A stretch of 34,563 bases of DNA from Haplosporangium gracile (lineage: Eukaryota; Mortierellomycota; Mortierellomycetes; Mortierellales; Mortierellaceae), in assembly GCA_015499985.1 (NCBI GenBank), contig JAAAUF010000274.1:8836-43398 (forward strand). The letters are read 5' to 3'. The position numbers were made by a program, and so were the translations under genes. Below the pieces are notes generated by a model. It was not told the DNA's origin. It ran no database searches and saw only the letters and a program-made list of their open reading frames with translations. The first letter of the stretch is position 1. Each line of letters opens with the position of its first letter. This document shows positions 10,693 through 20,730 of the stretch, one piece after another.

Positions 10693-13600
10693 ATGGAACT
10701 CGACGAAGCCCCCGCCCCCACCTCGCGCCTTGATCATCTCGCCGAACTCGCTACCTCCCCTACTCATGCAAACGTCCATCCCCCTGCCTCCTCCTCTTCT
10801 TCCACCTCTTCTTCCTCTTCGACTTCTTCCTCCTCCCGCTCTGGTCAGCAGCAACAATACACTCACCACCCTCACTCACAACAACATGACGAGCTGTCAA
10901 AACACCACCGCACCAGCAGTCAGAGCAAGAGCCACAGCCACAGTAACAGCCATAGCCACAGCCAGAGTCGCCCCCATATGATCCAGCAGCAGCTCGAAGC
11001 CGAGTCTGGCGCTGCGGGATGGAGCCGGTCGCCCATCACCCCTACGACGACACGCAAGTTCAACCGGATGGCGATTCACGAGGTTCTTGATGGCCAGAAC
11101 TCGCCCTCGTTCAAGCGCAAGGGGTCCCCTGAAGAGAGCTCCTTCTCCGACCCCCCTACCGCCTCTTCCTCTCGGTATGTTGCTTTGGTTCAATATTGTT
11201 GTTTCGTTTGTGTGCGTGTGTGTATGTGTAAGCGTGCTTAAATGTGTATGTGTGTTTACAAGAGACGACAGGGATGGGCATGCCAGGGAGTGTCAGACTA
11301 ATTTTATTATGTGCTTGATGTGTGTGTAATATGTGTGTGCATCTTTGTGTGTGTGTCTCTCCCCCTTCCCTTTGCTTGCCCTTGCCCCTCATCTCATGTC
11401 ATGCCCTGATGTGATTGGATCGAAGAGGGAAATGAAATTGGCGTTCTCATTTCTGTTGTTATTACTATTATTATTGTTATTATTATTATTATTATTATTA
11501 TTTATTTTAATTGATTTATACTTGACTTGCCACTTATTTGATTCTCATACACTTTGCCTTGTTGTCTTCTCTTGTTGTTGATATCCACCGCACACGCATA
11601 CATACACGCATACCCCTTGACACACATTAACATCAATTACATCTCAATAACAATAATATAATAGCCTCAACTCCCGCGTTTCATCCTCACGAGCCTACGG
11701 GCACTCAGCAGACTCAAACCACTCTCATGCCCCTCACCATCCGCACCACGCCCACTTTGCTCCCTCCTCCCACCAGCCCCACTCACCCCGCTTCCGTCAA
11801 GAATCCCCCATGCCCGCCTCAAATTCAGACGACGACGAAGACAGCGACATCAGAAACTACAAGAAACGTCGCATGCTCACCTCTGCCTCCTCCTCTTCTG
11901 CCAGTCATCATCACCACCACTCTACCAACAGCCACCCACACCCACACCAACACCATCACCACAAGAGCTCGCCCTCTTCCTCTTCCCCCAACGGAGGTGC
12001 ACCTTCAACTGCAGCAGGACAATCATCGACAGGAGGAGCAGGTGCACAGGCAGAGGTCATGGATAAAGTCCGTAGCACCCTCAAGGTGAAACAGCAACAA
12101 AAGGCAATCATCGAGGCAAGGCAAGGAGGCGGAGTACACCCCCTCTCAGCGTCCACACCAACAACTGCGTCATCCCCTCCCAGCAACGGAAACAACAGCA
12201 GCAGCAAGTCTAAGGAGGGAACCATCAGTCAGCCTGTTACGGAAAAGAACCCCAGTGGCATCTCTGTCTTCCATGGAAGCGCTTCCTTTGCTGCGTTGAA
12301 CCGCCGCCCATTGACCTCGCCCAAGAATCCCAAGAACGCAAAGTCGCTGACCATCTTTGCGCCTTCGTATTCCGAGTCGTCGCTCTCGATCCGGTCGGCT
12401 CCCCTTCAACCCTCGCATGGACACAATATCATGAACATGAACCCCAGGACGTCTCAGCCTCTCCGTCACCAGACACCTCACCACCACCAACCCCATCCCT
12501 TCTCACAGCATCAACACCAAGCAACTCCGACACAGTCCACACATGGATCGATCCCTCAACCTCTTCGATCGCCCAAGATGGCAGGACATGTTCGCAAGTT
12601 GTCCCGAGCCACCCTTCGTGCTGGCCCTCATACCGCCGGACTTGACAGCAGGTAAATTAACAATTATTATGATTTGGACACAAGCTTCTAATTGAACACA
12701 TGCACAGTTCTTCGAAATGCATTGATGCCAAGATGGAAGGGAGGGAAGGAAAGGAAAAGGGAGGTTCGAGCGCCTTTTGCAAAGGCACGACAAAGCAGCG
12801 AAACACGTTGTTGCCCCCTTCCCCTCTTGCCCTCTTGCGTTATGTTTCTCCCAAAAAATATTTAATAATTTAAATTGGTGTTTTGCTAACACGTCATACC
12901 GCCCTCTATGTAATCTATCTAAAAAAAACCACCTAATAGCTCTGGAACATTGCCCGCACCGATCTTGTCGTCCCACACTGGACCACTCCCCTCGCCCATG
13001 TACCCCCACCCCAACACTCCCTTCCACCCCAGCAGCCACGCCAGCCTCGCCGCCGCCGCCGCCGCCGCCGCTGCTTCGACCAGCGCTGCTGCTGCAGGCA
13101 CAATGTCAAAACACCACTTCATGGACACTGTCTCTAACCTGTTTGATTCCGTCGACTCGAGCCGGTCGTTGAAACATACCCTCGAGGAGCAGATCCGCAA
13201 ATCTGCACAGCTCCTCCAGACCCTCCAGTCGAGCGGGACCATGATCGAGAGCCTTGTGCGCGGCCAGTTTAAGGAGCTGGAGAAAGGTGTTCTTGAGAAG
13301 TTTGAGAGCGAACTTGATCATCTTTCGGCTAGAGTCCGTCAATTGGAGGAACACCAGGGTTTGACTCCTCCTCCTAAGAAGGCTCGCATTTCTGCTCCTA
13401 TCACCACTGCTTCTGCCGCTGCTACTCTCACTGTTAGTTCGCAAAACGCCATGACAGGTGTTGTCTCGACCTCAAACTCTACTTCGACCTTGTCTTCGTC
13501 CTCATCGTCCCCCAAGGCTGGATCGACCTCTTCGATGTCCCCATCGCCCTTGCACAACCACCACAGTGGATCGGGATCTTCGATGAAGGACGGTATGCTC

Positions 13601-13849
13601 CCCACGCCACCACTGAACAAGACCCAAGACTCTGCCATGGAGGTCGAGGATGAGGAGGAGTTGCCCACTGCCTCCCCATCATCAGAGTCGACCACCGCCT
13701 TGATCACTCCTCCACTTCAGCAGCAGGACCAGGCTGGGTCTTCGTCCGAGTACAGAGCGTCGGTCAAGAAGTTGCAGGAGCGTGTTGCTAGCCTCGAGAA
13801 GCGCCAGGAGCCCGTTCCTGCCTCTGCCACCGCCACCGTTCAGGCTTAA
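10693..13849 (+). CDS. Low-complexity, probably nuclear coiled-coil protein
   Basis: Three exons, 10693-11174, 11665-12651 and 12940-13849, join exactly in frame to 792 residues. Introns start GTATGT and GTAAAT and both end in TAG. The N-terminal two thirds are rich in Ser, His, Gln and Pro, with Ser and His runs and an alanine run just after residue 520. Short ordered-looking pieces are KFNRMAIHEVLDG in exon 1 and a helical stretch at residues about 545-626 starting SKHHFMDTVSNLFDSV and ending ARVRQLEE, which has coiled-coil spacing. A second short coil, KKLQERVASLEKR, lies near the C-terminus. Basic patches NYKKRRM (about 226) and PPKKARIS (about 632) look like nuclear localisation signals. 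I do not recognise the family; a scaffold or transcription-associated protein is inference. The start was chosen as the first ATG after the CT-rich leader. Exon structure is strong, function unknown. Confidence 0.8.
11175..11664 (+). other. Intron 1 of the 10.7 kb gene, with microsatellites
   Basis: This 490-base intron is the longest found here. It contains TG/TGTA-rich repeats (about 11205-11360) and a TTA repeat with about 12 units near 11461-11507. The ends are GTATGT and AATAG, and removing it restores the frame exactly. Confidence 0.8.
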
Positions 13850-14286
13850 ATGCACCGGTGATCTGGTGTAGAAGGGAAGAGGAGGGGGGAGGGGTCTCTT
13901 ACCTTGTCGACCCACCACTTAATATGACAGTCAGTTCCCCCAGCTTTTTTTTTTGTTTTTCCTTGTCCATCACCATAGTTCACTTTTTTTAAAACCCTTT
14001 GTACATGTCACTTGATCTCCTTTTGTCCTTTTTTTTTTTTTTTTTTTCTTCCCCCTTTTTTTTTTTTTTTTTTTTTCTCTTGCTCCCCTTTTTTTTTTTT
14101 TTTTTTTTTTTTTTTCCTCGCCCTTTTCTGATTTTTGCATGTAGTCCTTTGTTGTCTTTTTACCAGCTTGCTTTCTGTCAGTTTTTATATCCCTTTGTCT
14201 TTCCTTTCCCCTTTCCCTTTCGCCCTACCTTCACGCAACAAACAATGTCTTTCAGAAAAAAAAAATACCGTCTTTATGATTGTTCA

Positions 14287-14292
14287 AATAAA
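14287..14292 (+). promoter_or_regulatory. Poly(A) signal AATAAA, plus strand
   Basis: AATAAA lies about 440 bases past the stop at 13849 and is the first canonical signal for that gene. It sits beyond the T runs, so the 3'UTR would contain them. Confidence 0.45.
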
Positions 14293-14339
14293 AACTACTC
14301 AGTTTTTTTGAAAATGACATAATATCATCTATGTGTTTG

Positions 14340-14345
14340 TTTATT
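14340..14345 (-). promoter_or_regulatory. Poly(A) signal AATAAA of the PQ-loop gene
   Basis: AATAAA on the minus strand lies about 107 bases past the stop at 14452, a normal distance. Confidence 0.5.
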
Positions 14346-14451
14346 CTGTGGCAAATGTACAAGGAGAGAACAAGAAACGGTAAATCAGAGAGAGGAGGTG
14401 GGGAACTAGCGAAAAGCGGTAGGACAAAAGAGAGAGAGATCCATGTATTTC

Positions 14452-17279
14452 TCATACGGCGGAGGAGATCTTCTGGTTATGCTCTCTTACTTCCTCTTCC
14501 TCAGTAGAAGAAGCCAAGAGTGCTTGAGTGGCCTCGGAGCCTAATTCACCAGTGGCAACGGCCTTTTGCAGCGCCTCATCCATCGGACTGTTATCTTGAT
14601 ACAAGTAGAACTGTGTAAAGATCTAATAGCAAACAAAAATGGGAGGCGTGTTAGAGGGAGCTATGATTCGCATTCTTTTTGATAGACAGACAGACAAAAA
14701 AAAAGTAGCAATAAGAGGAGAAAAGACACTTACGGAAAAGTCAAAAATAAGAGTGCCAGTGGACCCGAGCCACCACGGCATATTCCTGATCAAATAGCCA
14801 CGCTCCATAGAGTTCAAAAAGATACTGGCGACAAACAGGGCGTTTCCGAATACCGAGAACAGGAACATCATGATCGAGAGACCCTCACAGGACTTGAGAC
14901 GCCAGTTCTTGTACAGTTGGGGGATCCGAGAGCCCAGGTAGAGGGCTGCACTGCCCCAACCGAAGAATAGGGCTAACCAGCCTCCGTCCGAGTTGTTTGA
15001 GCCTTGGTTAAAAGATTCCTTAGAGTTGCGGTGGCGGTGGCGGCGGCGATGAGATGGAGGGAGGGGTGCTTCGCTGGCGGAGGATGTGAGTTGGACGATC
15101 GTCTGGTTGCCATTCTTCTCCCACGACAACAAATCGGCACCAGGTGTTACTGAAGGAGAAGGGGTGTTGGAAGGAGGCAACTTGCCACGTCCATGACCAC
15201 GACTGCACTCTGTCCAACCCCACCACTCATCCGCATTTCCGATTCTACCATTGCTACCGCCCTCAGGTCCAGTAGTACCATCGTCACCGTCACCCGGCAT
15301 ATACGGCACTCTCACAACAACANNNNNNNNNNACCGATCTCGCCAAGGACGCAATTGCGCCACTCGATGTAGGACCAGATAAAGAACACGGTCGCAAGGA
15401 TAGGCAAGCTGATCAGGATCCATTGACGGACAGATCGACGCTTCTGCAGGAACCGGAATCGTTCAGAGGCGGTAGTGCGTGTTGAGCATGTCTCGGAGGT
15501 ACGACGACGTCGGTTGTGGGATGAGTGTGTAACGTCGCCGGTTCCCTGGTCTTGATATGTCTTGTGCGAAGAGCTGGCAGTTGCTGCGGTGGCGTTGGCG
15601 GCTTGGGCGGCCTGGTATCGGATCCGGTCCTGCGAGAGCTGATGCCTCAAATTCTGCTCCTGTTCCTGACAGAACAAGATTCCTCCTAAGGGGGAAGTCG
15701 AGTAGGAAGATGACGAAACCGACGACGAAGCAAATGGTCCAGTTCCTGATCCAGCTGCTAATGCTGATGATACTGGCACAGGGGCGACGACGGTCAAGTA
15801 ATTGTTTCCAATCGTATTAGAAGCGCCAAGTAACGATTTGTGCTCATTATCATCATCCTCCGAAGATGATGCTGATGATGAGGAAGAAGAAGATTTGGTG
15901 GATGCAGGCCGTTGTTGTTCGGGGTGAGCATTCGCGGCGATGACAGATTCGAAGCTGGACCGAACTGATGTTCTCCTGTAATAATACACCTGCGCGATCA
16001 ACAGGATCTAAGTAAAGTTTTCGTCACATTACCACAAAGGAAAAGGAAAGGACGATGACTGATTAGGGGAGTAGCGAGGTGTGTGTTTCTTTGCTGAGCT
16101 TGTGTCTCAATTGCAAAATGGAATATTTCTTGTGTAATTGTTTGCATCCAAAACAAGCAACTGGGAGGGATAAAGTAAGACTGTCAGGGTAAAAGTGAGG
16201 GTTGTGCTGTAAGGGTGATGCAAGGAATAATTGCTGTGAAGAACGAAAAAGGAGGAAAACGAAAAGTTGTCTTGATTCTTACATCGGCGATAGTGTAGTA
16301 CCAGGCGAGAATTCTCTACAAACAGAGAAAGAAAGAAAAAAAGGAATACCGAGGTCCGATAAGTTAGTATGCTTCATAACCTTTTTCTCTTTTTGATCCT
16401 CTTTCATTGTTCGCTTTGGCCCTTGCTTTGTTTTCTTTCCCCTATTTTTCTTGTTCTTTTTTTAAGTGAGTCGACAACATTCGCCAAAATGAGTTGGGGA
16501 AAGGGTGGGCGAAAGGGTGGGATCACGATGGATGAATGGAGAGTGGTTTGCGCCCAAAAAATCTGGAGGAGGTCATCCGCCCTCAACAAAGAACCAACGG
16601 AGCTAAAGTTACCATGGTGAGGAGGAGGTTGTCCATGGTGGCGCCAGCGACATTGAGAAAGTCTCCGGCCAGCCAGATATAAAGGAATGGTAATGAGAGG
16701 GACTCGCCCGACTTGCGCTTGTAGTTCATCCAGATTTGTCTAATGAAAAAGAAGGGCAAGGAGAAAAAAAATGTAAACAATTGGATCCAACAACAAAAAA
16801 AAAACGACTTTGTTTCCCTATTGTGATATCTTCGTTGCAAGGATGTGTTATTGTTATTATTGTTGGCTTGGATGGACAAACAGCTTATTGTTGTTGTTGT
16901 TTTGTGTTGAACGAACAGGTGGGTATGTTTGTTGTTGTTTTGATTGCAGGTTAATTTCCTATACTCCAATGGCGAGGCTTCTGCACAGTCTCATGCATGT
17001 CGTGTGACAAATACCAAACCGTCCCCAACATAATAACAAAAAAAAAAAAGAGCACAAGACTTCTTACGGAGTAAAGACGATGAACCAGCAGAGGATGGAG
17101 AGGGATCCAGCAATGTTCGACAGCATCACATTTGTCGGCAACTCTGTCGGTGATCCTCCTCCTCCTCCTATTGCATCAGTTCCATTGCTGTGATTGTGCT
17201 GGCTCATGAGTCCGTATGAAGAGTTTGTGTCTTGTTGCTGTTGTCTTGCGAGCCAGAGGAAGATGGTATGCAGAGCCAT
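14452..17279 (-). CDS. PQ-loop vacuolar (basic amino acid) transporter, Ypq family
   Basis: Minus-strand exons are 17279-17068, 16739-16613, 16315-16283, 16007-14734 (interrupted by Ns) and 14622-14452; all joins keep frame. The protein has two PQ-loop repeats. The first is SLSILCWFIVFTPQIWMNYK followed by an RKSGESLS turn, with PQ at about 71-72. The second is ALYLGSRIPQLYKNWRLKSC with EGLS after it. Seven hydrophobic segments are visible, the family's usual number. The family includes fungal Ypq proteins and animal PQLC2, which export cationic amino acids from vacuole or lysosome; that substrate is inferred. It is about 600 residues, roughly twice yeast Ypq length, because of a Ser/Asp/Gly/His-rich insertion either side of the fourth membrane segment. 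Exon 3 is only 33 bases. The 10-N gap at 15323-15332 lies in this insertion and breaks the apparent frame. Family assignment is firm. Confidence 0.88.
15323..15332. other. Assembly gap (10 N) inside the PQ-loop gene
   Basis: Ten Ns interrupt exon 4. The minus-strand frame before the gap (ending CVLGEIG) differs from the frame after it (VVVRVPYM). If no intron lies inside, the true gap length must be 2 modulo 3, so 10 is a placeholder. TTG-type repeats border the gap, suggesting a collapsed microsatellite. Confidence 0.9.
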
Positions 17280-17507
17280 TTTTTTTGATTTTTAAAGTGC
17301 TCTGAGTATGTGTATGTGCTGGGTCTGGTTGTATTTGTTGGTCAATGCGCCCCGTTTAAAACTGCAGGTGAAAATAATGTTTTCGTTGTTTGTTTGTTTG
17401 TTATTCCTTTGCTGTGGTTGTTGTTTGTTTCTTGTCGAGGTATATTCGTGTATGAGTTGAAGAAAGGAGAAGAAAGAGAGGGGTTGATCGAGTTGGTTGA
17501 AGAAGAA

Positions 17508-17540
<33 letters not shown>

Positions 17541-17942
17541 TAAAGGAAAAGAAGGCAAAAAGGCAGACAAACAAATGGGCGGACGAAGGACAAAAGAAAG
17601 CTCTAACTCAAAATCGGAGACTGATCCCAAGGCAAGATTATCAGGTGTCCAACCTTGATCCAAGTCATCCATTGACTCTTCGAGGGTTAAGGGGTGTTAT
17701 GTCACCCACCAGGGAGACCATCATCGTAGGCACCAGGGATCTCCTATATCATGATAATCAGTTACCATGTACCTCTAAAGGGAAAAAAATTGAGTTATGA
17801 CAAAGCAGAGCAAAAGTAGACCTTTTAATGACAACAGGACAGCAGGACAACAGGACAACATGACAACACGAAAAACGAATAGAATTATTATTTTAAACAT
17901 GCGTAGCAAGCTGCAAGGTCTTCTCCCCACCAGTCCACTGCT
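17280..17942. other. Upstream region of the PQ-loop gene
   Basis: No gene is supported. It holds an AAG/AAAG-rich tract at about 17461-17540 (a pyrimidine-rich leader as read from the minus strand) and repeated TTGTTTG-type sequence. An open plus-strand frame of about 80 codons (17566-17801) lacks a start and any motif. Confidence 0.4.
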
Positions 17943-19738
17943 TCAGGAGCCACTGAAAAGACTCTTCTCATTCTTGTTCGTAAAGAAGTGCGCCTTCTCC
18001 AACGCCGGCCAATGCTTTTCCATCCACTTCACCTCATCCATACCAATCGTCACCATTGTCACATTAGTCGTCGCAGAGACCGACCCAAACAGTGCCTTCA
18101 GCTTTGTCAGCCCTTCTAGCAGGTGTAAGTACCCTGGTCGGCCGGTCTCTTCGTTCTTGAGGTTTAGCATGCCCGGAAACGAGTTGAGTCTAAACATAGT
18201 GGACATTGAACGCTCTCCTGCTGGATCGTAGAATAAGCCCTTCAGATCCACGCGCTCCAGTTCTGTCAATACGCCTAGCTGTCGGTAAAAGACTTCCAAG
18301 TACTGAAACTGTGTGGTCTCTGCTGCTGAGAGAGTTGTCGGAGCTGGGCGGTTGTAGGGAGGTACTACACCCATTGAGATGTTGCGATGAAGCGGCTCGT
18401 CTGGAATGGCAATCGTCAAGTTTAGATTCCGAATCCTCGTACAATCCCAGAGAAATCGACCGCATCCCTTAGTTCGATACACAGCGTCCGTTGCTGTTGT
18501 TGCTGTGGGCTTAGCCCCATCACGTTCCAAGGCCGAACATCCAACCACTCCAGAGCCCTACACTCGATCAAAATTGCCTGAATCACCTTGGTATCAAAGT
18601 TCCGACAGCCCGCCATCACAATCTTGCGTAAGGTCTGCGACTATCTCCGGAACAGCGATCCTGCATCATTGTCGCTCAGACCAGGGATCACTATCGACTC
18701 CTCAAGACAATGGAATTTCTAGACCTGCTGCTCCGGCGGTGCCTCCAGGATCCTGACAGTCAGCTCCAAGCTCTTGCAGTCAAAGACATAAGGCAGTTTC
18801 TCCAAGGTCACCAGTTGGGGACAGAGCCGGCGAGCAATATCCTGGGCGAGGAGACGCACATTCTTGATCGAATGAACAGGGGGACCACCATGTCGGTCAA
18901 GTTTGAGCAGTGCATCAGTATCGACCGGAACTCATCCTCAGACAGATCTTCGTCTTCCAAGTTATAAAGTTGTAGGCTCGTCAAGTGGATCATAGGTTCC
19001 AGTCGCAGCCAAGGTACCGCCAACGTCGCCAGTTCATTGTCCTCCTCCTCGTTGTCGTCGACATGCCTCATTTCCCAAGACAACGGTTGGCCCGGTCCCA
19101 GTACTCTGTACTCTTCCGTCACTGTATACATCCAGTAACTGTGTTCCCAAGCCATGTCAACATGCAGCGTCTGAAGGGAAGACGGGTAGGAGAAGAAGAT
19201 CGACAGTACCAGTGTCCGTGTCGCCGTCGCTGTCGCCGTCGCCTCCTCCTCCTCTTCTTCGTTCCTCTCCCATTGGATAAAATCAAACCTCGCATTGTGA
19301 AACCGCTTCAATCCAAAGATCGATCTTGACAGCAGCCGAGTATCCCGTTGGTCCTTCATGAGTACGTTATTAAGGCGAAGATCCAGTAAGTCAGGACTGG
19401 AATCGAGAAGCCAGCACGTATGGCTCAACGTCGTCAGTGAATCCCTGTAGGAGTCCAGAAAGTAGGGACACTGGCTCGAGGCGGCTGAGAAACTCAAGTC
19501 GAGGTCTAGTTTCATCAGGTAGGTCATGGGGGGTATAGGGTGCACGACACAGATCCGTGGGTCTGGTGGGGCAAGTCATCGTCGTTACGAAGCCGGCGTA
19601 GACATTGTAAAACAGTGCCGAGGAGAAGAACGCATGGAGGTGTCGGCCGGTTCGCATCAGGTGAGAGATGCTTCTGGGCTCCAGAAAATGGTGTGCGAGA
19701 TGGGCGACCAGTTCTGGCAGCTCGAAGAACCGTGTCAT
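17943..19738 (-). pseudogene. F-box / leucine-rich-repeat protein pseudogene
   Basis: The N-terminus from the ATG at 19738 (MTRFFELPELVAHLAHHFLE) is F-box-like: Leu-Pro-Glu-Leu start, then SISHLMRTGRHLHAFFS. Downstream are irregular leucine-rich repeats such as LLDSSPDLLDLRLNNVLM and LTSLQLYNLEDEDLSEDEF, the layout of the F-box/RNI families expanded in Mortierella-like fungi. The text runs through three frames. It shifts near a six-G run (plus strand, 19528-19533), again between about 18885 and 18865, and again between about 18545 and 18480, and ends at the stop at 17943. Within the third segment there are two in-frame TAG codons, at 18719-18721 and 18641-18643. One homopolymer error could explain one shift but not all five lesions. 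F-box proteins normally recruit substrates to SCF ubiquitin ligases; this copy should be inactive unless unusual introns hide the breaks. Confidence 0.72.
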
Positions 19739-20104
19739 CGCTGGGGAAGGATGTATTGCCCTTTGTTGTCCTTGTTGTTTGCTGTCCTTGTTGTTTGTGA
19801 ACGAATTGTGCAATGGTTGCTGAGCTGGTTGGGTAAGGAACAAAAAAATAAGGAGGTGGCTTGTCCACATGGGCCTGATAACTTAAATTTGTGACACGGT
19901 CGCGATTACTTTATTTCATGGCCATTTTTGATCAAGAATACGAACTGCAGCATGAAGAGCGAACTATTTGGTCTACGGATGAAACCTCAGAATGACAAAA
20001 CACAAAAATAGTACACGAAAAGGAAAGCGCATTATGATAGACATGTCGCAAAGTTCAAAGTCTTTCTCTGTCCCTGCCACCACTACACTACAACACAGAC
20101 ATAC

Positions 20105-20272
20105 CAAGAGGTTTGATTTCGGAAGCACGCTCAAAGATCTGGTACGGTATCTTGGCTTCCTCGAGATAGATGCCGAAAAGGAGTCCAGCTAGTCCTGCGC
20201 CAACGATCAACACAGTAGGAGAGCTCTCGAGGGTGTTTGAGGTTGAAGGGTCTGTTTTTCAGTATTGGTCAT
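20105..20272 (-). pseudogene. Orphan exon 1 of an FAD monooxygenase paralogue
   Basis: The minus strand encodes TVLIVGAGLAGLLFGIYLEE, continuing AKIPYQIFERASEIKPLG, then a GTATGT donor at 20104. This matches exon 1 of the intact monooxygenase at 22863 almost residue for residue, and ends at the same codon position and splice phase. No further exons follow: the downstream 360 bases lead straight into the F-box pseudogene. The natural ATG (20270-20272) is one base out of frame with the motif; the break lies in a five-A run just after it. It is therefore a truncated tandem duplicate, 3' to the intact gene and in the same orientation. Confidence 0.75.
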
Positions 20273-20730
20273 TGCGTTTGTGATGACTGTCGAGGAGAGG
20301 ATGACGTGGAATGAGGAATGAATGAAAGAAAAAAAAAACTTCAGAGAGAGAAATGATGATCAAGGAATGAGTGATGAGTGCGCGATAAAGAAGGAAGGGT
20401 AGCGCACTTTTTTTTTTTTTTTTTTCTTCTGACTACCAACAACCGGTTCAACACCATGTGCATTTCTCACTCCAACGATCTGTGTTAGAAACGACAGGAG
20501 AGAAACAAAGAATAATTTAAGAACACATAATATTCGATCATCGGTTCTGGTGCCTGCCTGGGTCTAACAGCGGACTAACGGTATCCAATTGTTCGTTCCT
20601 GAGCAGTTAGCATTTTGGCGCAGGGAGAAAAATTCAAGTATTGATGTGTATTTAGTTCTACAATAAAAAAAGATGGAGCACGATTTACATGCATGGTCAA
20701 AATCAAATAGGATATAAAAGAGCTTTGGGA
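20273..20730. other. Spacer between the monooxygenase and its orphan exon
   Basis: No gene is seen. It contains a run of 21 T near 20410-20430. This spacer would be the 3' flank of the intact gene and the promoter of the broken copy. I see no canonical minus-strand AATAAA immediately after 20731. Confidence 0.4.

Larger units (their letters stand above)
13850..14451. other. Convergent 3' region with three long T runs
   Basis: This is the shared 3' region between two genes that point at each other. Between 14030 and 14115 three T runs of about 20, 20 and 27 bases are separated by C-rich spacers. AATAAA occurs on the plus strand at 14287-14292 and on the minus strand at 14340-14345, so the two transcripts probably end within about 100 bases of one another or overlap. 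Confidence 0.6.

Noticed and set aside
10232..10981. 249-codon open frame rich in Ser, Phe and Leu over the CT tract
   Set aside because: It is produced by the pyrimidine-rich leader and overlaps the coiled-coil gene in a different frame; it has no motif, and the spliced model from 10693 is far better.
12680..12705. TAATTGAACACATGC in intron 2 of the coiled-coil gene, similar to the array core at 3 kb
   Set aside because: It is a single occurrence without matching flanks; chance is likely, though it could be included in a genome-wide motif count.
14030..14115. T runs as transcription terminators
   Set aside because: T runs of this kind terminate RNA polymerase III or bacterial transcription, but no Pol III gene is upstream and the flanking genes are Pol II type.
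13999..14322. 107-codon frame with long Phe runs
   Set aside because: It is entirely made by the three poly(T) tracts in the 3' region.
17566..17801. Open plus-strand frame of about 80 codons, and an ATG frame beginning MDDLDQGWTPDNLALGSVSD on the minus strand
   Set aside because: Neither has a supported start plus stop or splice partner. The minus-strand piece does not join to the PQ-loop gene, whose first exon is already complete.
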